NCBI GenBank assembly: GCA_009711825.1
Contig: VEMY01000002.1
Location: 1-64,000, forward strand
DNA length: 64,000 nt
Direction of reading: 5' to 3'
From: Bacillota bacterium
Lineage (GTDB): Bacteria > Bacillota > Proteinivoracia > UBA4975 > VEMY01
In this document: one piece after another, positions 7,508 to 15,258 of the stretch
Numbering within the stretch: position 1 is the first letter of the stretch
How the letters are laid out: every line of letters starts with the position of its first letter
Made by a program: the position numbers and the translations under genes
Notes under the pieces: generated by a model
The model's input: the letters and a program-made list of their open reading frames with translations, nothing else
Told to the model about the DNA's origin: nothing
The model's database searches: none

Positions 7508-7882
7508 ATGGTAGATGGCAAGACAATCGTCAGCGAAGAGGTATTCGGCGATATCGCCAGGGCAGCGATGCTCAAGGTGGAAGAGATTATCCGTCAGGAG
7601 CGTAAAGGCTCAATCGCCGATTTGGGCCGCCTGTTCACCGGTCGCTTCAGCTCGAAAGTAACGGTGAAGAAAAGTGACAGCGAAGACCAGGCCAACCCCG
7701 GTGCTGTGAGCTTTGAGCTCAAACTTACCGTAGTCTACGGAGTGAACATACCGGAGGTCGCCAACAAGGTTCGGGAGGCGGTGGCCGAGGATGTTTCTGC
7801 AATCACCGGTTATGATGTCGAACGGGTAGACATCGGCGTCGAGAAACTGGTGCGCCCCGAGGAGCTGCCACAGGAAGAGTAA
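7508..7882 (+). CDS. Asp23/Gls24 family protein
   Basis: 124 residues with the Asp23 fold pattern: VSEEVFGDIARAAMLKVEEI, then a beta-rich central part (VSFELKLTVVYGVNIPEVANKVREAV) and DVERVDIGVEKLV. Family members are cytoplasmic or membrane-associated proteins linked to cell-envelope homeostasis and alkaline stress. GGGAGGTG lies 8-9 bases before ATG 7508, and the gene is monocistronic with its own terminator. The ORF spans the full usual family length. Confidence 0.9.
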   Translation: MVDGKTIVSEEVFGDIARAAMLKVEEIIRQERKGSIADLGRLFTGRFSSKVTVKKSDSEDQANPGAVSFELKLTVVYGVNIPEVANKVREAVAEDVSAITGYDVERVDIGVEKLVRPEELPQEE

Positions 7883-7888
7883 CGAGAA

Positions 7889-7915
7889 ACTGCCGGCCAC
7901 GCCGGCGGTTTTTTA
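7889..7915 (+). terminator. Rho-independent terminator
   Basis: CTGCCGGC, CAC loop, GCCGGCGG (7890-7908), then TTTTTTATTG. It ends the Asp23 gene. Confidence 0.85.
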
Positions 7916-7983
7916 TTGTGTCTACTTGAGTGCTGTTGCTATCGGTTGTAGCCAGTGATATACTCAAGTTGGAGGTGATACTA

Positions 7984-8546
7984 ATGACTTCCAAGCTGGA
8001 GAGCAAAAAAAATATACGTACCAGGACTATTTGGAGCTGCCTGAGCAACCGGGCTATCGTTACGAAATTCTTGAAGGCGAACCAATAAAAGATCCTTCGC
8101 CTGATGTCAGGCATCAACGGGTCTCCCGGCGATTGCAACGTGTGCTGGAGGATTACTTCTGGCAAGTGGACCCAGATGGGGAGGTCTTTAATGCGCCCCT
8201 GGACGTAACATTTGCTGACATAACCGTGGTGCAGCCGGATATCTTTTATGTGCCCGGCGGGGGCAAGGAAATTATTGGCGAGACTAGAATTGCGGGTGCG
8301 CCGACGTTGGTCGTGGAAATTCTCTCACCGTCCACCAGTCGCAAGGATCGCGTGCAAAAGCTGCAAATATATCGGCGGGCCGGGGTGCGTCACTACTGGT
8401 TGGTGGACCCTGAAGCGAAGACCCTGGAATGCTTTGCCCTTAAAGCTGGCCGCTATGTCATGGTCGCTTCCGGCATGGACACGGCGGTGGTTCGGCATCC
8501 CCAGTTTTCTGGCCTGACAGTTGATTTAAGTCGAATATGGCAATAA
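7984..8546 (+). CDS. Uma2 family (DUF820) nuclease-like protein, frameshifted at a poly-A run
   Basis: The main frame (from 8010) reads KYTYQDYLELPEQPGYRYEI, then AGAPTLVVEILSPST, DRVQKLQIYRRAGVRHYWLVDP: a typical Uma2/DUF820 protein of the PD-(D/E)xK nuclease superfamily. There is no ATG in that frame. The only good start is ATG 7984, with GGAGGTGA 5 bases upstream, which lies in another frame and reads seven codons into a run of eight A residues (8005-8012). One added A, or a -1 slip, joins the two frames exactly where the Uma2 domain begins. Either it is a pseudogene or it is expressed by slippage. TTG 8031 as start would cut off the conserved N-terminal motif. Confidence 0.75.
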
Positions 8547-8561
8547 GCGCCCAGAGGCGTA

Positions 8562-8615
8562 TTTTTGTCTCGCGAGGGCTGGTATATGTTTGTACAAATA
8601 CAATTAGGATGTCTA
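8562..8615. repeat. 54-bp direct repeat, left copy
   Basis: Matches 13985-14038 at 48 of 54 positions, same orientation. It contains the perfect palindrome TTTGTACAAA and ends ACAATTAGGATGTCTA. The two copies enclose the IS element and the ABC-transporter operon. The rest of 8547-8678 shows no gene. Confidence 0.8.
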
Positions 8616-8743
8616 TGGTCATCAACATGACGTTTCAGAATAGACGGGAACTAAACAAAGCCCTTCTGCAGAATGATATGCTCCCCTTTGAGTAGACACC
8701 TGAAATAACAAAAATTCAAGACTACGCAAAGGGGAGTATTCTT

Positions 8744-9430
8744 GTGGGAAGAAAGAGTGATATCAGTTATGAGCTGAAAGTCGAGGCCGTTGAAAAATAT
8801 AATCGAGGAGAAGGGTCTCTGCGCAGCATAGCGTGTGAATACGGGATGGATGCTTCCAGCTTACGGCAATGGCTAGCGAATTATGAGGCCATGGGCCCAT
8901 CTAGTCTAGCAGTCACCCATACGAACAACGGATACAGCACCGAACTAAAAACCAGAGCAGTAGAGGCGTACCTCCGGGGGGAAGGAAGCCTCCTTGATAT
9001 GTGTAAGAGGTTTAGCATCCGTAGCAAAACCCAACTTCGGGCCTGGATCAAGGTGTATAATGGTCATAAAGATTTTCGGGCCACTAGAGGCCTAGGGAGG
9101 GGAATCTATATGACCAAGGGGCGGTTGACCACGTTAGATGAGCGGATTGAAATTGTCAGTTACTGTATAGCTAATGGTAAAAACTATGGTGCAACGATTG
9201 AGAAGTATGGGGTTTCATACCAGCAGATATATAGCTGGGTACGCAAGTATGAGTCAAAGGGCGTAGACGGTCTTATTGACAAGCGCGGAAAACGCAAGAC
9301 TCTTGAGGAAATGAATGAGGTAGAACGCCTGCAGGCTGAGAACAAAATGTTAAGAGCCGAGAACAAACAGAAAGAAATGGAGATTGCAGTTATAAAAAAG
9401 CTTCAGGAAATCGAAAGGAGGCGGGGCTAA
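8744..9430 (+). CDS. IS3-family transposase OrfA (HTH protein)
   Basis: 228 residues with three consecutive helix-turn-helix units (YNRGEGSLRSIACEYGM, YLRGEGSLLDMCKRFSI, CIANGKNYGATIEKYGVSYQ) and a C-terminal leucine-zipper-like coiled coil (VERLQAENKMLRAENKQKEME). It binds the IS ends. GTG 8744 follows AAGGGGAG. In-frame ATA AAA AAG at 9392-9400 is the classical -1 frameshift signal that yields the OrfAB transposase. It is longer than most OrfA proteins, as seen in IS150-group members. Confidence 0.9.
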   Translation: MGRKSDISYELKVEAVEKYNRGEGSLRSIACEYGMDASSLRQWLANYEAMGPSSLAVTHTNNGYSTELKTRAVEAYLRGEGSLLDMCKRFSIRSKTQLRAWIKVYNGHKDFRATRGLGRGIYMTKGRLTTLDERIEIVSYCIANGKNYGATIEKYGVSYQQIYSWVRKYESKGVDGLIDKRGKRKTLEEMNEVERLQAENKMLRAENKQKEMEIAVIKKLQEIERRRG

Positions 9431-10317
9431 GCGGCGTCCGTCAGGAAAAGCTTTACCTGACTGTAAAGGAGCTACACGAAGAAAAGGCTTACCCAGTAAT
9501 GAACGTTTGCAAGATATTAGACCTGAACAGGTCATCATATTATAAATGGCTCCACCGCAGCAAAAGTGTCCGCGAAATTGAGAACGAAGATCTGGTCCAT
9601 AAGCTTGGTTATCTCTACGCTGAATTCAATGGGATACTCGGTTACAGACGCCTGACAGACGAACTAAACGTCAGACACAAGAGCAGCTATAACTACAAGC
9701 GTATATATCGTCTTACCCAACTGGTGGGCTTAAAAGCCGTCATCCGTCGGAAACGTCCGCATTACCAGCGTTCTACGCCGGAAGTTACAGCGGAGAACAT
9801 CTTGAATCGTGATTTCACGGCGGAAAAGCTTAACGAGAAGTGGCTGACCGATGTCACAGAATTCAAGTACGGAGATAATGAAAAATTGTATTTGAGCGCA
9901 ATCCTTGACCTCAAAGACAAAGGTATTGTCTCGTTCGCCATAGGTCGTAGAAACAATAATCAGCTCGTATTTGACACCTTTGATTTAGCCGTGTCCAAAT
10001 ACCCGAATGCTCAACCGATGTTTCATAGTGACAGAGGGTTTCAATATACATCTAAGCAATTCAAGACCAAGTTGGACAAGGCGAAAATGAAACAAAGCAT
10101 GTCGCGTGTTGGTCGCTGCATCGACAACGGCCCCATGGAAGGCTTCTGGGGAATTCTCAAATGTGAAATGTATTATCTGGACAAATTCAAGGATTACGAC
10201 ACTCTCGCAGTAGCTATTGAAAACTACATACACTTCTATAATTATGAACGACGGCAAAAGAAGCTCAACAAACTAGCCCCGATGACCTATCGACAATTGC
10301 TCGAAAACGCTGCATAA
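9400..10317 (+). CDS. IS3-family transposase OrfB (DDE integrase domain), made by -1 frameshift
   Basis: After slippage at 9394-9400 the -1 frame reads through ASGNRKEAGLSGVRQEKL into the rve/DDE domain. Catalytic residues are visible: D in WLTDVTEF, D in FHSDRGFQYTS and E in NGPMEGFWGILKCEMYY. An HTH_21-like segment (ILGYRRLTDELN) precedes the catalytic core. An independent start at ATG 9499 is possible but lacks a clear ribosome binding site. The frame is intact, so the element may be active. Confidence 0.9.
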   Translation, partial: ASGNRKEAGLSGVRQEKLYLTVKELHEEKAYPVMNVCKILDLNRSSYYKWLHRSKSVREIENEDLVHKLGYLYAEFNGILGYRRLTDELNVRHKSSYNYKRIYRLTQLVGLKAVIRRKRPHYQRSTPEVTAENILNRDFTAEKLNEKWLTDVTEFKYGDNEKLYLSAILDLKDKGIVSFAIGRRNNNQLVFDTFDLAVSKYPNAQPMFHSDRGFQYTSKQFKTKLDKAKMKQSMSRVGRCIDNGPMEGFWGILKCEMYYLDKFKDYDTLAVAIENYIHFYNYERRQKKLNKLAPMTYRQLLENAA

Positions 10318-10492
10318 AAAGCTGGACCCCATTATGGAGTCCAGCGAAAACAGTTTTCTTTATTTCATCTGTCTACTTGACAGGGGGCAGTTCAGAATAT
10401 ACACAGGAGGGCTTTGCTTCGTCCCACCGGAAACGGATGTTTTTGGAGCAGATTCGATTAAAATCGACATCGAGGTCGCTAGCCCCCTGGCA

Positions 10493-11179
10493 TCAGGTTT
10501 GGACATCGGGGTCCCAGGCCCCATCCAGCATTTTAAAATGTTTTTTGCATTGCCCGGCCAAATCAAGATTATGTGTTGCCAGAAGCAGTGTTTTTCCTTC
10601 TTCAACCAAATCAAAAAGAAGCTTGAGTATTTCTATTCCGGTCTCAGAATCTAAAGAACCGGTAGGTTCGTCAGCTAGGATAACCTGCGGATTATTAACC
10701 AGCGCCCGGGCAATGGCCACCCTTTGGCGCTGGCCGCCGGAAAGGTTTTTGGCCTTTTCCTTGATTTTATCAGCCAGCCCGACCTTCGCTAAAGCATCGA
10801 CGGCCCTTTTTTTACGTTCAATAAACCCCAGCCGCTCATGGCTGTATAACAAAGGGATCTCCACATTCTCCCGGGCCGTGTAGTCTTCCACCAGCGCGAA
10901 ATCTTGCACAACATATCCGTAAAACTTGTTTCTGTATTCGGCCCGCCTCTTATCGGTAAATGTTGTTGCTTCTTTCCCCTGTACATGCAGCTCGCCCCGG
11001 GTAGGCGAAACAATTAAGCCGATAATATTCAGCAAAGTGGTTTTCCCGCAGCCCGATGGACCGGTGACGGCGATACTCTCCCCTTGATTAATATCCAGGG
11101 ATACACCTCTAACCGCATGGGTCTTGCTATTACCCTGAGTATACTCTTTGTGCAATGATACGGCGTTTATCAGTTGCAT
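10493..11179 (-). CDS. ABC transporter ATP-binding protein (MacB/LolD type)
   Basis: 228 residues, one ATPase domain: Walker A GPSGCGKTT (~40-48), Q-loop VVQDFALVEDYTARENVEIPL, signature LSGGQRQRVAIARAL, Walker B VILADEPTGSLD and H-loop ATHN. This is the form that pairs with FtsX-like permeases for peptide or antibiotic handling. Its ATG overlaps the stop of the upstream permease (TAATG) with GAGGAG ahead, so it is translationally coupled. It is the last gene of a four-gene minus-strand operon and ends ~100 bases from the IS right end. The region between is gene-free. Confidence 0.9.
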   Translation of the reverse strand: MQLINAVSLHKEYTQGNSKTHAVRGVSLDINQGESIAVTGPSGCGKTTLLNIIGLIVSPTRGELHVQGKEATTFTDKRRAEYRNKFYGYVVQDFALVEDYTARENVEIPLLYSHERLGFIERKKRAVDALAKVGLADKIKEKAKNLSGGQRQRVAIARALVNNPQVILADEPTGSLDSETGIEILKLLFDLVEEGKTLLLATHNLDLAGQCKKHFKMLDGAWDPDVQT

Positions 11180-12285
11180 TAACCGTCACTCCTCAAATAT
11201 GAAATCAGATCGGTTTTGCTTAACTTAATTACCGGCACTAAGGCCAAGAGTAATGTAAAGGCGAGGGATACCAGCACCAGAGCTGGCAATGGTGGGGGAG
11301 GGGCGGGCATCGGCAATATGTGCGGGGAAATAATAACGGGCGGGGTGACCAGCAGAAAAATATAGATTATTATTCTGGCGTATAATTCGCGCATACCGGC
11401 CCCGCTGAGCAGATGAATGGCATACTCGCGCATGTTGCTGCTCATAAGCTGTAAAATATTTGCCGTAATGCCAAATCCGGTAAATATCAAAGCAATACCG
11501 AAGAAAATAAGGTAAAGTAACGAGCCGTAAAAGATTCCCAGAAAATGTTGCTCGCCATAGGATTGTTGTTTGACCGGGTGTAAAATAAAATTTGATTCTT
11601 CACGCATGGCGATAATGAATTCCGCCAGCTCTGCTCCCCCGGGGTTTATCAGCGTGATGTTGACGATAATTTCCTGCCACAGATCATAACCCCTGAAGTA
11701 AAAATCAACGATTGAACCGGTATCGGCCAGAATGAGCAGTGAGTCGTCCAGGCTTTTCACTTGTCCGAATGTGATGTAGTTCGAACCGGACGGCAACCGG
11801 CTACTTACCGTCAGGGTTTCCCGTTCACGTAGACCAAACTCAATGGTATCGCCCACCGTCAATCCTTCGAGTCGACTGCCTGCAAGCACAATCGGCCCCT
11901 GATTACTTGAAGACTCGAAATTTATGTCATAAACGTCCGCAAAGGCCCCCAAACCGACGACGATATCCATGTCGGGATAACTGTCCAGCCCTATCGATTG
12001 AATCATCGAATAACCGGAGCGTTGTAAATCTAGGATTTCTATCAGCATTTCTTGCGCTTGAGGGGTGGCACTTCGCTGAGCACCTGAATCAAAATCGGGT
12101 GAGAAATAAGTGAGATTATGGTCAGATAGTTTTCCGGCTGCAAACACATATTCGCTGCCATACTGGATCGTGTTGTAATAATAAGAAAAAAGCGCTATTG
12201 AGACAATGAGTTGAAGGGCAAAGAAAATGAAAATAACAGGTCTTTTCCAAATATCTCTCAAGGCAAAACGAAATTGTGTTTTCAT
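11179..12285 (-). CDS. FtsX-like ABC permease (second half-transporter)
   Basis: 368 residues in the MacB/FtsX layout: one transmembrane segment near the N-terminus (PVIFIFFALQLIVSIALFSYYY), a ~200-residue external domain (~45-240), then three C-terminal segments (LLYLIFFGIALIFTGFG, ARIIIYIFLLVTPPVII, PALVLVSLAFTLLLALVPV). The ATG overlaps the previous permease stop by 4 bases. Together with the gene at 12282-13289 it would form a heterodimeric permease driven by the ATPase 10493-11179. Confidence 0.8.
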   Translation of the reverse strand: MKTQFRFALRDIWKRPVIFIFFALQLIVSIALFSYYYNTIQYGSEYVFAAGKLSDHNLTYFSPDFDSGAQRSATPQAQEMLIEILDLQRSGYSMIQSIGLDSYPDMDIVVGLGAFADVYDINFESSSNQGPIVLAGSRLEGLTVGDTIEFGLRERETLTVSSRLPSGSNYITFGQVKSLDDSLLILADTGSIVDFYFRGYDLWQEIIVNITLINPGGAELAEFIIAMREESNFILHPVKQQSYGEQHFLGIFYGSLLYLIFFGIALIFTGFGITANILQLMSSNMREYAIHLLSGAGMRELYARIIIYIFLLVTPPVIISPHILPMPAPPPPLPALVLVSLAFTLLLALVPVIKLSKTDLISYLRSDG

Positions 12286-13289
12286 ATCAACCCCGCCCCG
12301 TTTTTCCAGTAATTTTGCAGTTGAAAGGCAAGCAGGAAGAGAAGAACGCTGCTAGCAACAGTAACGCCGATGACGCCGGCGAACAAAGAAATGTCGATAG
12401 AATCGCGGTAAAACGAGTGGAACACACCATAAAATAATAGTGTCCCTAGCAAAGCACCGGTAATGACAGAGGGCAAAGTGTTTGTTAAGACCCGGGCCAA
12501 GATGCTCCTCTTGGTAGCCCCGAACCGGTGGTGTATTGAAAAAATCCTTGCTTGCCTGGAGATCAAAATGTAGTAAACCAAGAAGCTGTTGAAAAACAAA
12601 AAGAGCACTCCGAAAATCATAGGCGCGTATGGAACTCCCGACGCCATTGAATGTAGAGCCGAACCCATGCTGTCCGGAGGGGGCAGATAATCAACTGTAT
12701 AATCGTTTTCGTTCAACAAAGAGACGATTGGTTGGATGCTATCAGATTCCCCGGGGAAATAATAGGTGCCCTGCACGTCAGCTATGGCAAAAAAAATCTC
12801 TATTTTATCGTGCTGAAGGGTGTGGAGCGGGTGCTCTCGATCATATACTCCTCTAACCGGAGCCCACTGCCCGCCTACGATGGTGACCCCATCGCTAAGC
12901 ATGTCATGGGCGGAGGAACCGGCCTTAATCAGCACCGCGGAGGCTTCGGGCATAAAATCGTCTCGTTCCAGGTATCCACCTTCAACCAGGGGTTCTTCGC
13001 CATATATCCCCGCCGGATCATACAAGGCAAGTCTATTGTAGGTCTCATAGATCAAAAGGGTGTCACTCTCTTGGACCAGATCGAAAATTGAGGACAGTAA
13101 ATCCTGCGCTTCGTCGGGTTCAATGTAATCATGTTTATACACGTTTATCGCCGTATAATTATCGCCGAAACCGAAGGGCGGAACAGTAAGAGCCTGGAGC
13201 CTTACGTCCGTGTACATCCAATATACCGAGAGGGCGCATGCCAAAAATACACTGACCAATGCGATCAGGAGATAATTTTTTCTTGTCAT
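12282..13289 (-). CDS. FtsX-like ABC permease (first half-transporter)
   Basis: 335 residues. One N-terminal transmembrane segment (NYLLIALVSVFLACALSVYW), a large external domain (~30-225) and three C-terminal segments (MIFGVLFLFFNSFLVYYILI, VITGALLGTLLFYGVF, GVIGVTVASSVLLFLLAF). The start chosen is the ATG of MTRKNYLL at 13289, because GAGGAG precedes it by 9 bases; an upstream ATG (13340) in frame has no such site. It differs clearly in sequence from the second permease. Confidence 0.75.
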   Translation of the reverse strand: MTRKNYLLIALVSVFLACALSVYWMYTDVRLQALTVPPFGFGDNYTAINVYKHDYIEPDEAQDLLSSIFDLVQESDTLLIYETYNRLALYDPAGIYGEEPLVEGGYLERDDFMPEASAVLIKAGSSAHDMLSDGVTIVGGQWAPVRGVYDREHPLHTLQHDKIEIFFAIADVQGTYYFPGESDSIQPIVSLLNENDYTVDYLPPPDSMGSALHSMASGVPYAPMIFGVLFLFFNSFLVYYILISRQARIFSIHHRFGATKRSILARVLTNTLPSVITGALLGTLLFYGVFHSFYRDSIDISLFAGVIGVTVASSVLLFLLAFQLQNYWKNGAGLI

Positions 13290-13365
13290 CCATTTGCACT
13301 CCTCTATTGACAAAATAAAAGCCACCCGTTGCCCATTCATGCTACTTACTTATTTGCTCTACTTG

Positions 13366-13755
13366 TCAGTGATCCACGCTTAATGGCCAAGCAGTTCCAT
13401 GGGGTATCCAAGTAAAGTTATAGTTGAATGTAACTGGTGGGTGTGCTGGATTTGGATGATCAAGGTAAGTCATACTGTTACTACGAATTGTGCTGTCATG
13501 TGGACTTTGGCCAACACTTGTATATCTCCATTGTTCTCCGGTTAAGCCATTGCGGTATACAAACCATCCTTGATAAGCATGGGCTCCATTTTCAATGTAT
13601 GAAGATTGAATTTGAACATATCCATTAAAATATAATTGGACATGCTCTGTGCTGGTAGCGAAATTCGGGCTGCTTGCTAGAGCTGGTGTTGTAAAAAAGA
13701 ATATGCATAGTAACATGATTATGCTGCCGGTAATTTTAAGGATAGTTGATTTCAT
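13366..13755 (-). CDS. Small secreted protein, possible peptide cargo of the ABC operon
   Basis: 129 residues with a clear signal peptide (KSTILKITGSIIMLLCIFFFT then TPALA-SS, cleavage near residue 28). The mature ~100 residues have no cysteine and are rich in Tyr, Trp, His and Asn (SSYIENGAHAYQGWFVYRNG, FNYNFTWIPHG). ATG 13755 follows AAGGAGGGATATTA. It is the first gene of the operon with two FtsX-like permeases and an ATPase, an arrangement seen in bacteriocin or peptide-immunity systems. No known bacteriocin family was recognised. It could also be a sensor or substrate protein. Confidence 0.65.
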   Translation of the reverse strand: MKSTILKITGSIIMLLCIFFFTTPALASSPNFATSTEHVQLYFNGYVQIQSSYIENGAHAYQGWFVYRNGLTGEQWRYTSVGQSPHDSTIRSNSMTYLDHPNPAHPPVTFNYNFTWIPHGTAWPLSVDH

Positions 13756-13984
13756 TAATATCCCTCCTTTCTTGATAACTAATGTAAATGGCAACGAGTG
13801 GAAGAAGCTAATTATTTTAATTCTAGAAATATTGCGCCATTAATGCAAGCCATCAAATCCCCTAAAATACTTGGAGTATAGGTAAATACCTTGGTGCAGC
13901 AGTCCTTAACTCCTTATAGCACAATTATGCTGGTTATTGTCAGCAAATCAGGTAGTTGCTCTGGTTAATCTTTCCATTACAGTG

Positions 13985-14038
13985 TTTTTGTCTCGTGGGG
14001 GCCGGCATATTTTTGTACAAAAACAATTAGGATGTCTA
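13985..14038. repeat. 54-bp direct repeat, right copy
   Basis: 48/54 match to 8562-8615 in the same orientation, containing TTTTTGTACAAAAA and ending ACAATTAGGATGTCTA. The gap 13756-14100 otherwise holds no gene; it should carry divergent promoters for the secreted-protein operon and the amidohydrolase pair. Confidence 0.8.
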
Positions 14039-14100
14039 AAGGAATTCCCCGGCTTTTCGCGAATCTAGTTAAGATAGCAAATTTTTAAGGAGGCGGATAC

Positions 14101-15258
14101 ATGCGCGCGATTGTTAATGGAAAAATTTATACCATGGCCGGCCAGATTATTGATGGCGGCACTGTGTTGATTGAAGACGGGAAAATTAAGGCCGTCGGAG
14201 CCGATGTCCAGGTGCCGGCGGGTGCCGAGGTTATTGACGCCGGTGGCAAGGTGGTAATGCCCGGGATTATCGATGCCCATACCCATATCGGCTTGTATGA
14301 GGAAGGATTGGGCTTTGAAGGGGCCGATGGGAATGAAATGACCAACCCGGCCACTCCCCATTTACGCGGCCTCGATGCGATTAACCCGTTGGAGGACGCC
14401 TTTAAGAACGCCGTGGCTGGCGGGGTGACCAGCGTCGCCACCGGTCCAGGGAGCGCCAACGTAATCGGCGGCCAATTTGTGGCGATTAAGACCCACGGCA
14501 ATATCGTCGATGATATGGTGATGCTAGAGCCCTCGGGCCTGAAGATTGCCTTTGGCGAGAACCCCAAGCGGGTTTATAGCTCCCAGAAGAAGTCTCCTTC
14601 CACCCGTATGGCCACCGCGGCCGTGCTGCGGGAGAACCTGGTGGCGGCCAGTAATTACCTGGCCAAGGTAGAAAAGGCCGGCGATGACCCGGACAAGGCG
14701 CCGGAGCGGGACCTGAAAATGGAGATATTGGTCAAAGTCCTGAAAAAAGAAATTCCCTTGCGTGCCCATGCCCACCGGGCCGATGATATTATTACCGCGA
14801 TTCGCATCGCCGAAGAGTTCGACGTGGAAATTGCCATCGAACACTGCACCGAAGGGCACCTGATCGCCGACTTCCTGGCCGAAAAGGGCGTGGCCGCTGT
14901 TGTCGGGCCGACTTTGGGCACTAGGCCCAAGGTGGAGCTCTTCAATATGACCTTCAAAACCCCCGGCATCCTGCACCAAGCCGGTGTCAAAGTAGCTCTG
15001 ACCAGTGACCATCCGGTATTCCCGGTCCAGTACCTGCCGATTGCCGCTGCCCTGGCCCATAAGGAAGGGCTGCCGGAAGGAGAGGCAATGAAGGCGATTA
15101 CCATCAACGCCGCCGAGGTTGTCGGCACTGCCGATCGGGTTGGCAGCCTTGAAGTCGGCAAAGATGCCGATATCGTAGTCCTTAGCGGTCACCTATTCGA
15201 CTGGCGGACCGTGGTGGAAAAAACTCTGATTGACGGAGAGATTGTTTATGAGCGCTAA
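14101..15258 (+). CDS. Amidohydrolase (imidazolonepropionase/COG1228 type), paralogue 1
   Basis: 385 residues, metal-dependent TIM-barrel hydrolase. Metal-site motifs: DAHTHIGLYEEG (HxH, ~60), RAHAHRADDI (~223), IEHCTEGHL (~245) and TSDHPVFPVQ (~301). C-terminal GSLEVGKDADIVVLSG is the usual amidohydrolase beta-sandwich signature. The substrate is unknown; COG1228 members act on imidazolonepropionate or Xaa-Pro type amides. A strong AAGGAGG lies upstream of ATG 14101. It overlaps the next gene by 11 bases, and the two proteins are clearly paralogous. Confidence 0.85.
   Translation: MRAIVNGKIYTMAGQIIDGGTVLIEDGKIKAVGADVQVPAGAEVIDAGGKVVMPGIIDAHTHIGLYEEGLGFEGADGNEMTNPATPHLRGLDAINPLEDAFKNAVAGGVTSVATGPGSANVIGGQFVAIKTHGNIVDDMVMLEPSGLKIAFGENPKRVYSSQKKSPSTRMATAAVLRENLVAASNYLAKVEKAGDDPDKAPERDLKMEILVKVLKKEIPLRAHAHRADDIITAIRIAEEFDVEIAIEHCTEGHLIADFLAEKGVAAVVGPTLGTRPKVELFNMTFKTPGILHQAGVKVALTSDHPVFPVQYLPIAAALAHKEGLPEGEAMKAITINAAEVVGTADRVGSLEVGKDADIVVLSGHLFDWRTVVEKTLIDGEIVYER

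Larger units (their letters stand above)
8679..10389 (+). mobile_element. IS3-family insertion sequence (IS150-like), complete
   Basis: About 1.7 kb with imperfect terminal inverted repeats. The left end is TGCTCCCCTTTGAGTAGACA; the right end, read on the other strand, is TGCCCCCTGTCAAGTAGACA. Both continue with an (C/G)(C/A)TGAAATAA stretch. The ends are TG…CA as expected for IS3. It carries orfA and orfB in overlapping frames with an A AAA AAG slippery site. No clear target-site duplication is seen (…AATGATA on the left, GTTCAGA… on the right). A hairpin (GCTGGAC…GTCCAGC, 10321-10344) follows orfB. Confidence 0.9.

Noticed and set aside
13366-13755. Secreted protein as a lactococcin 972-type bacteriocin
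   Set aside because: The operon layout is similar, but the mature protein lacks a convincing match to the lactococcin 972 pattern, and the permeases are two FtsX-type halves rather than one large protein. Left as unknown.
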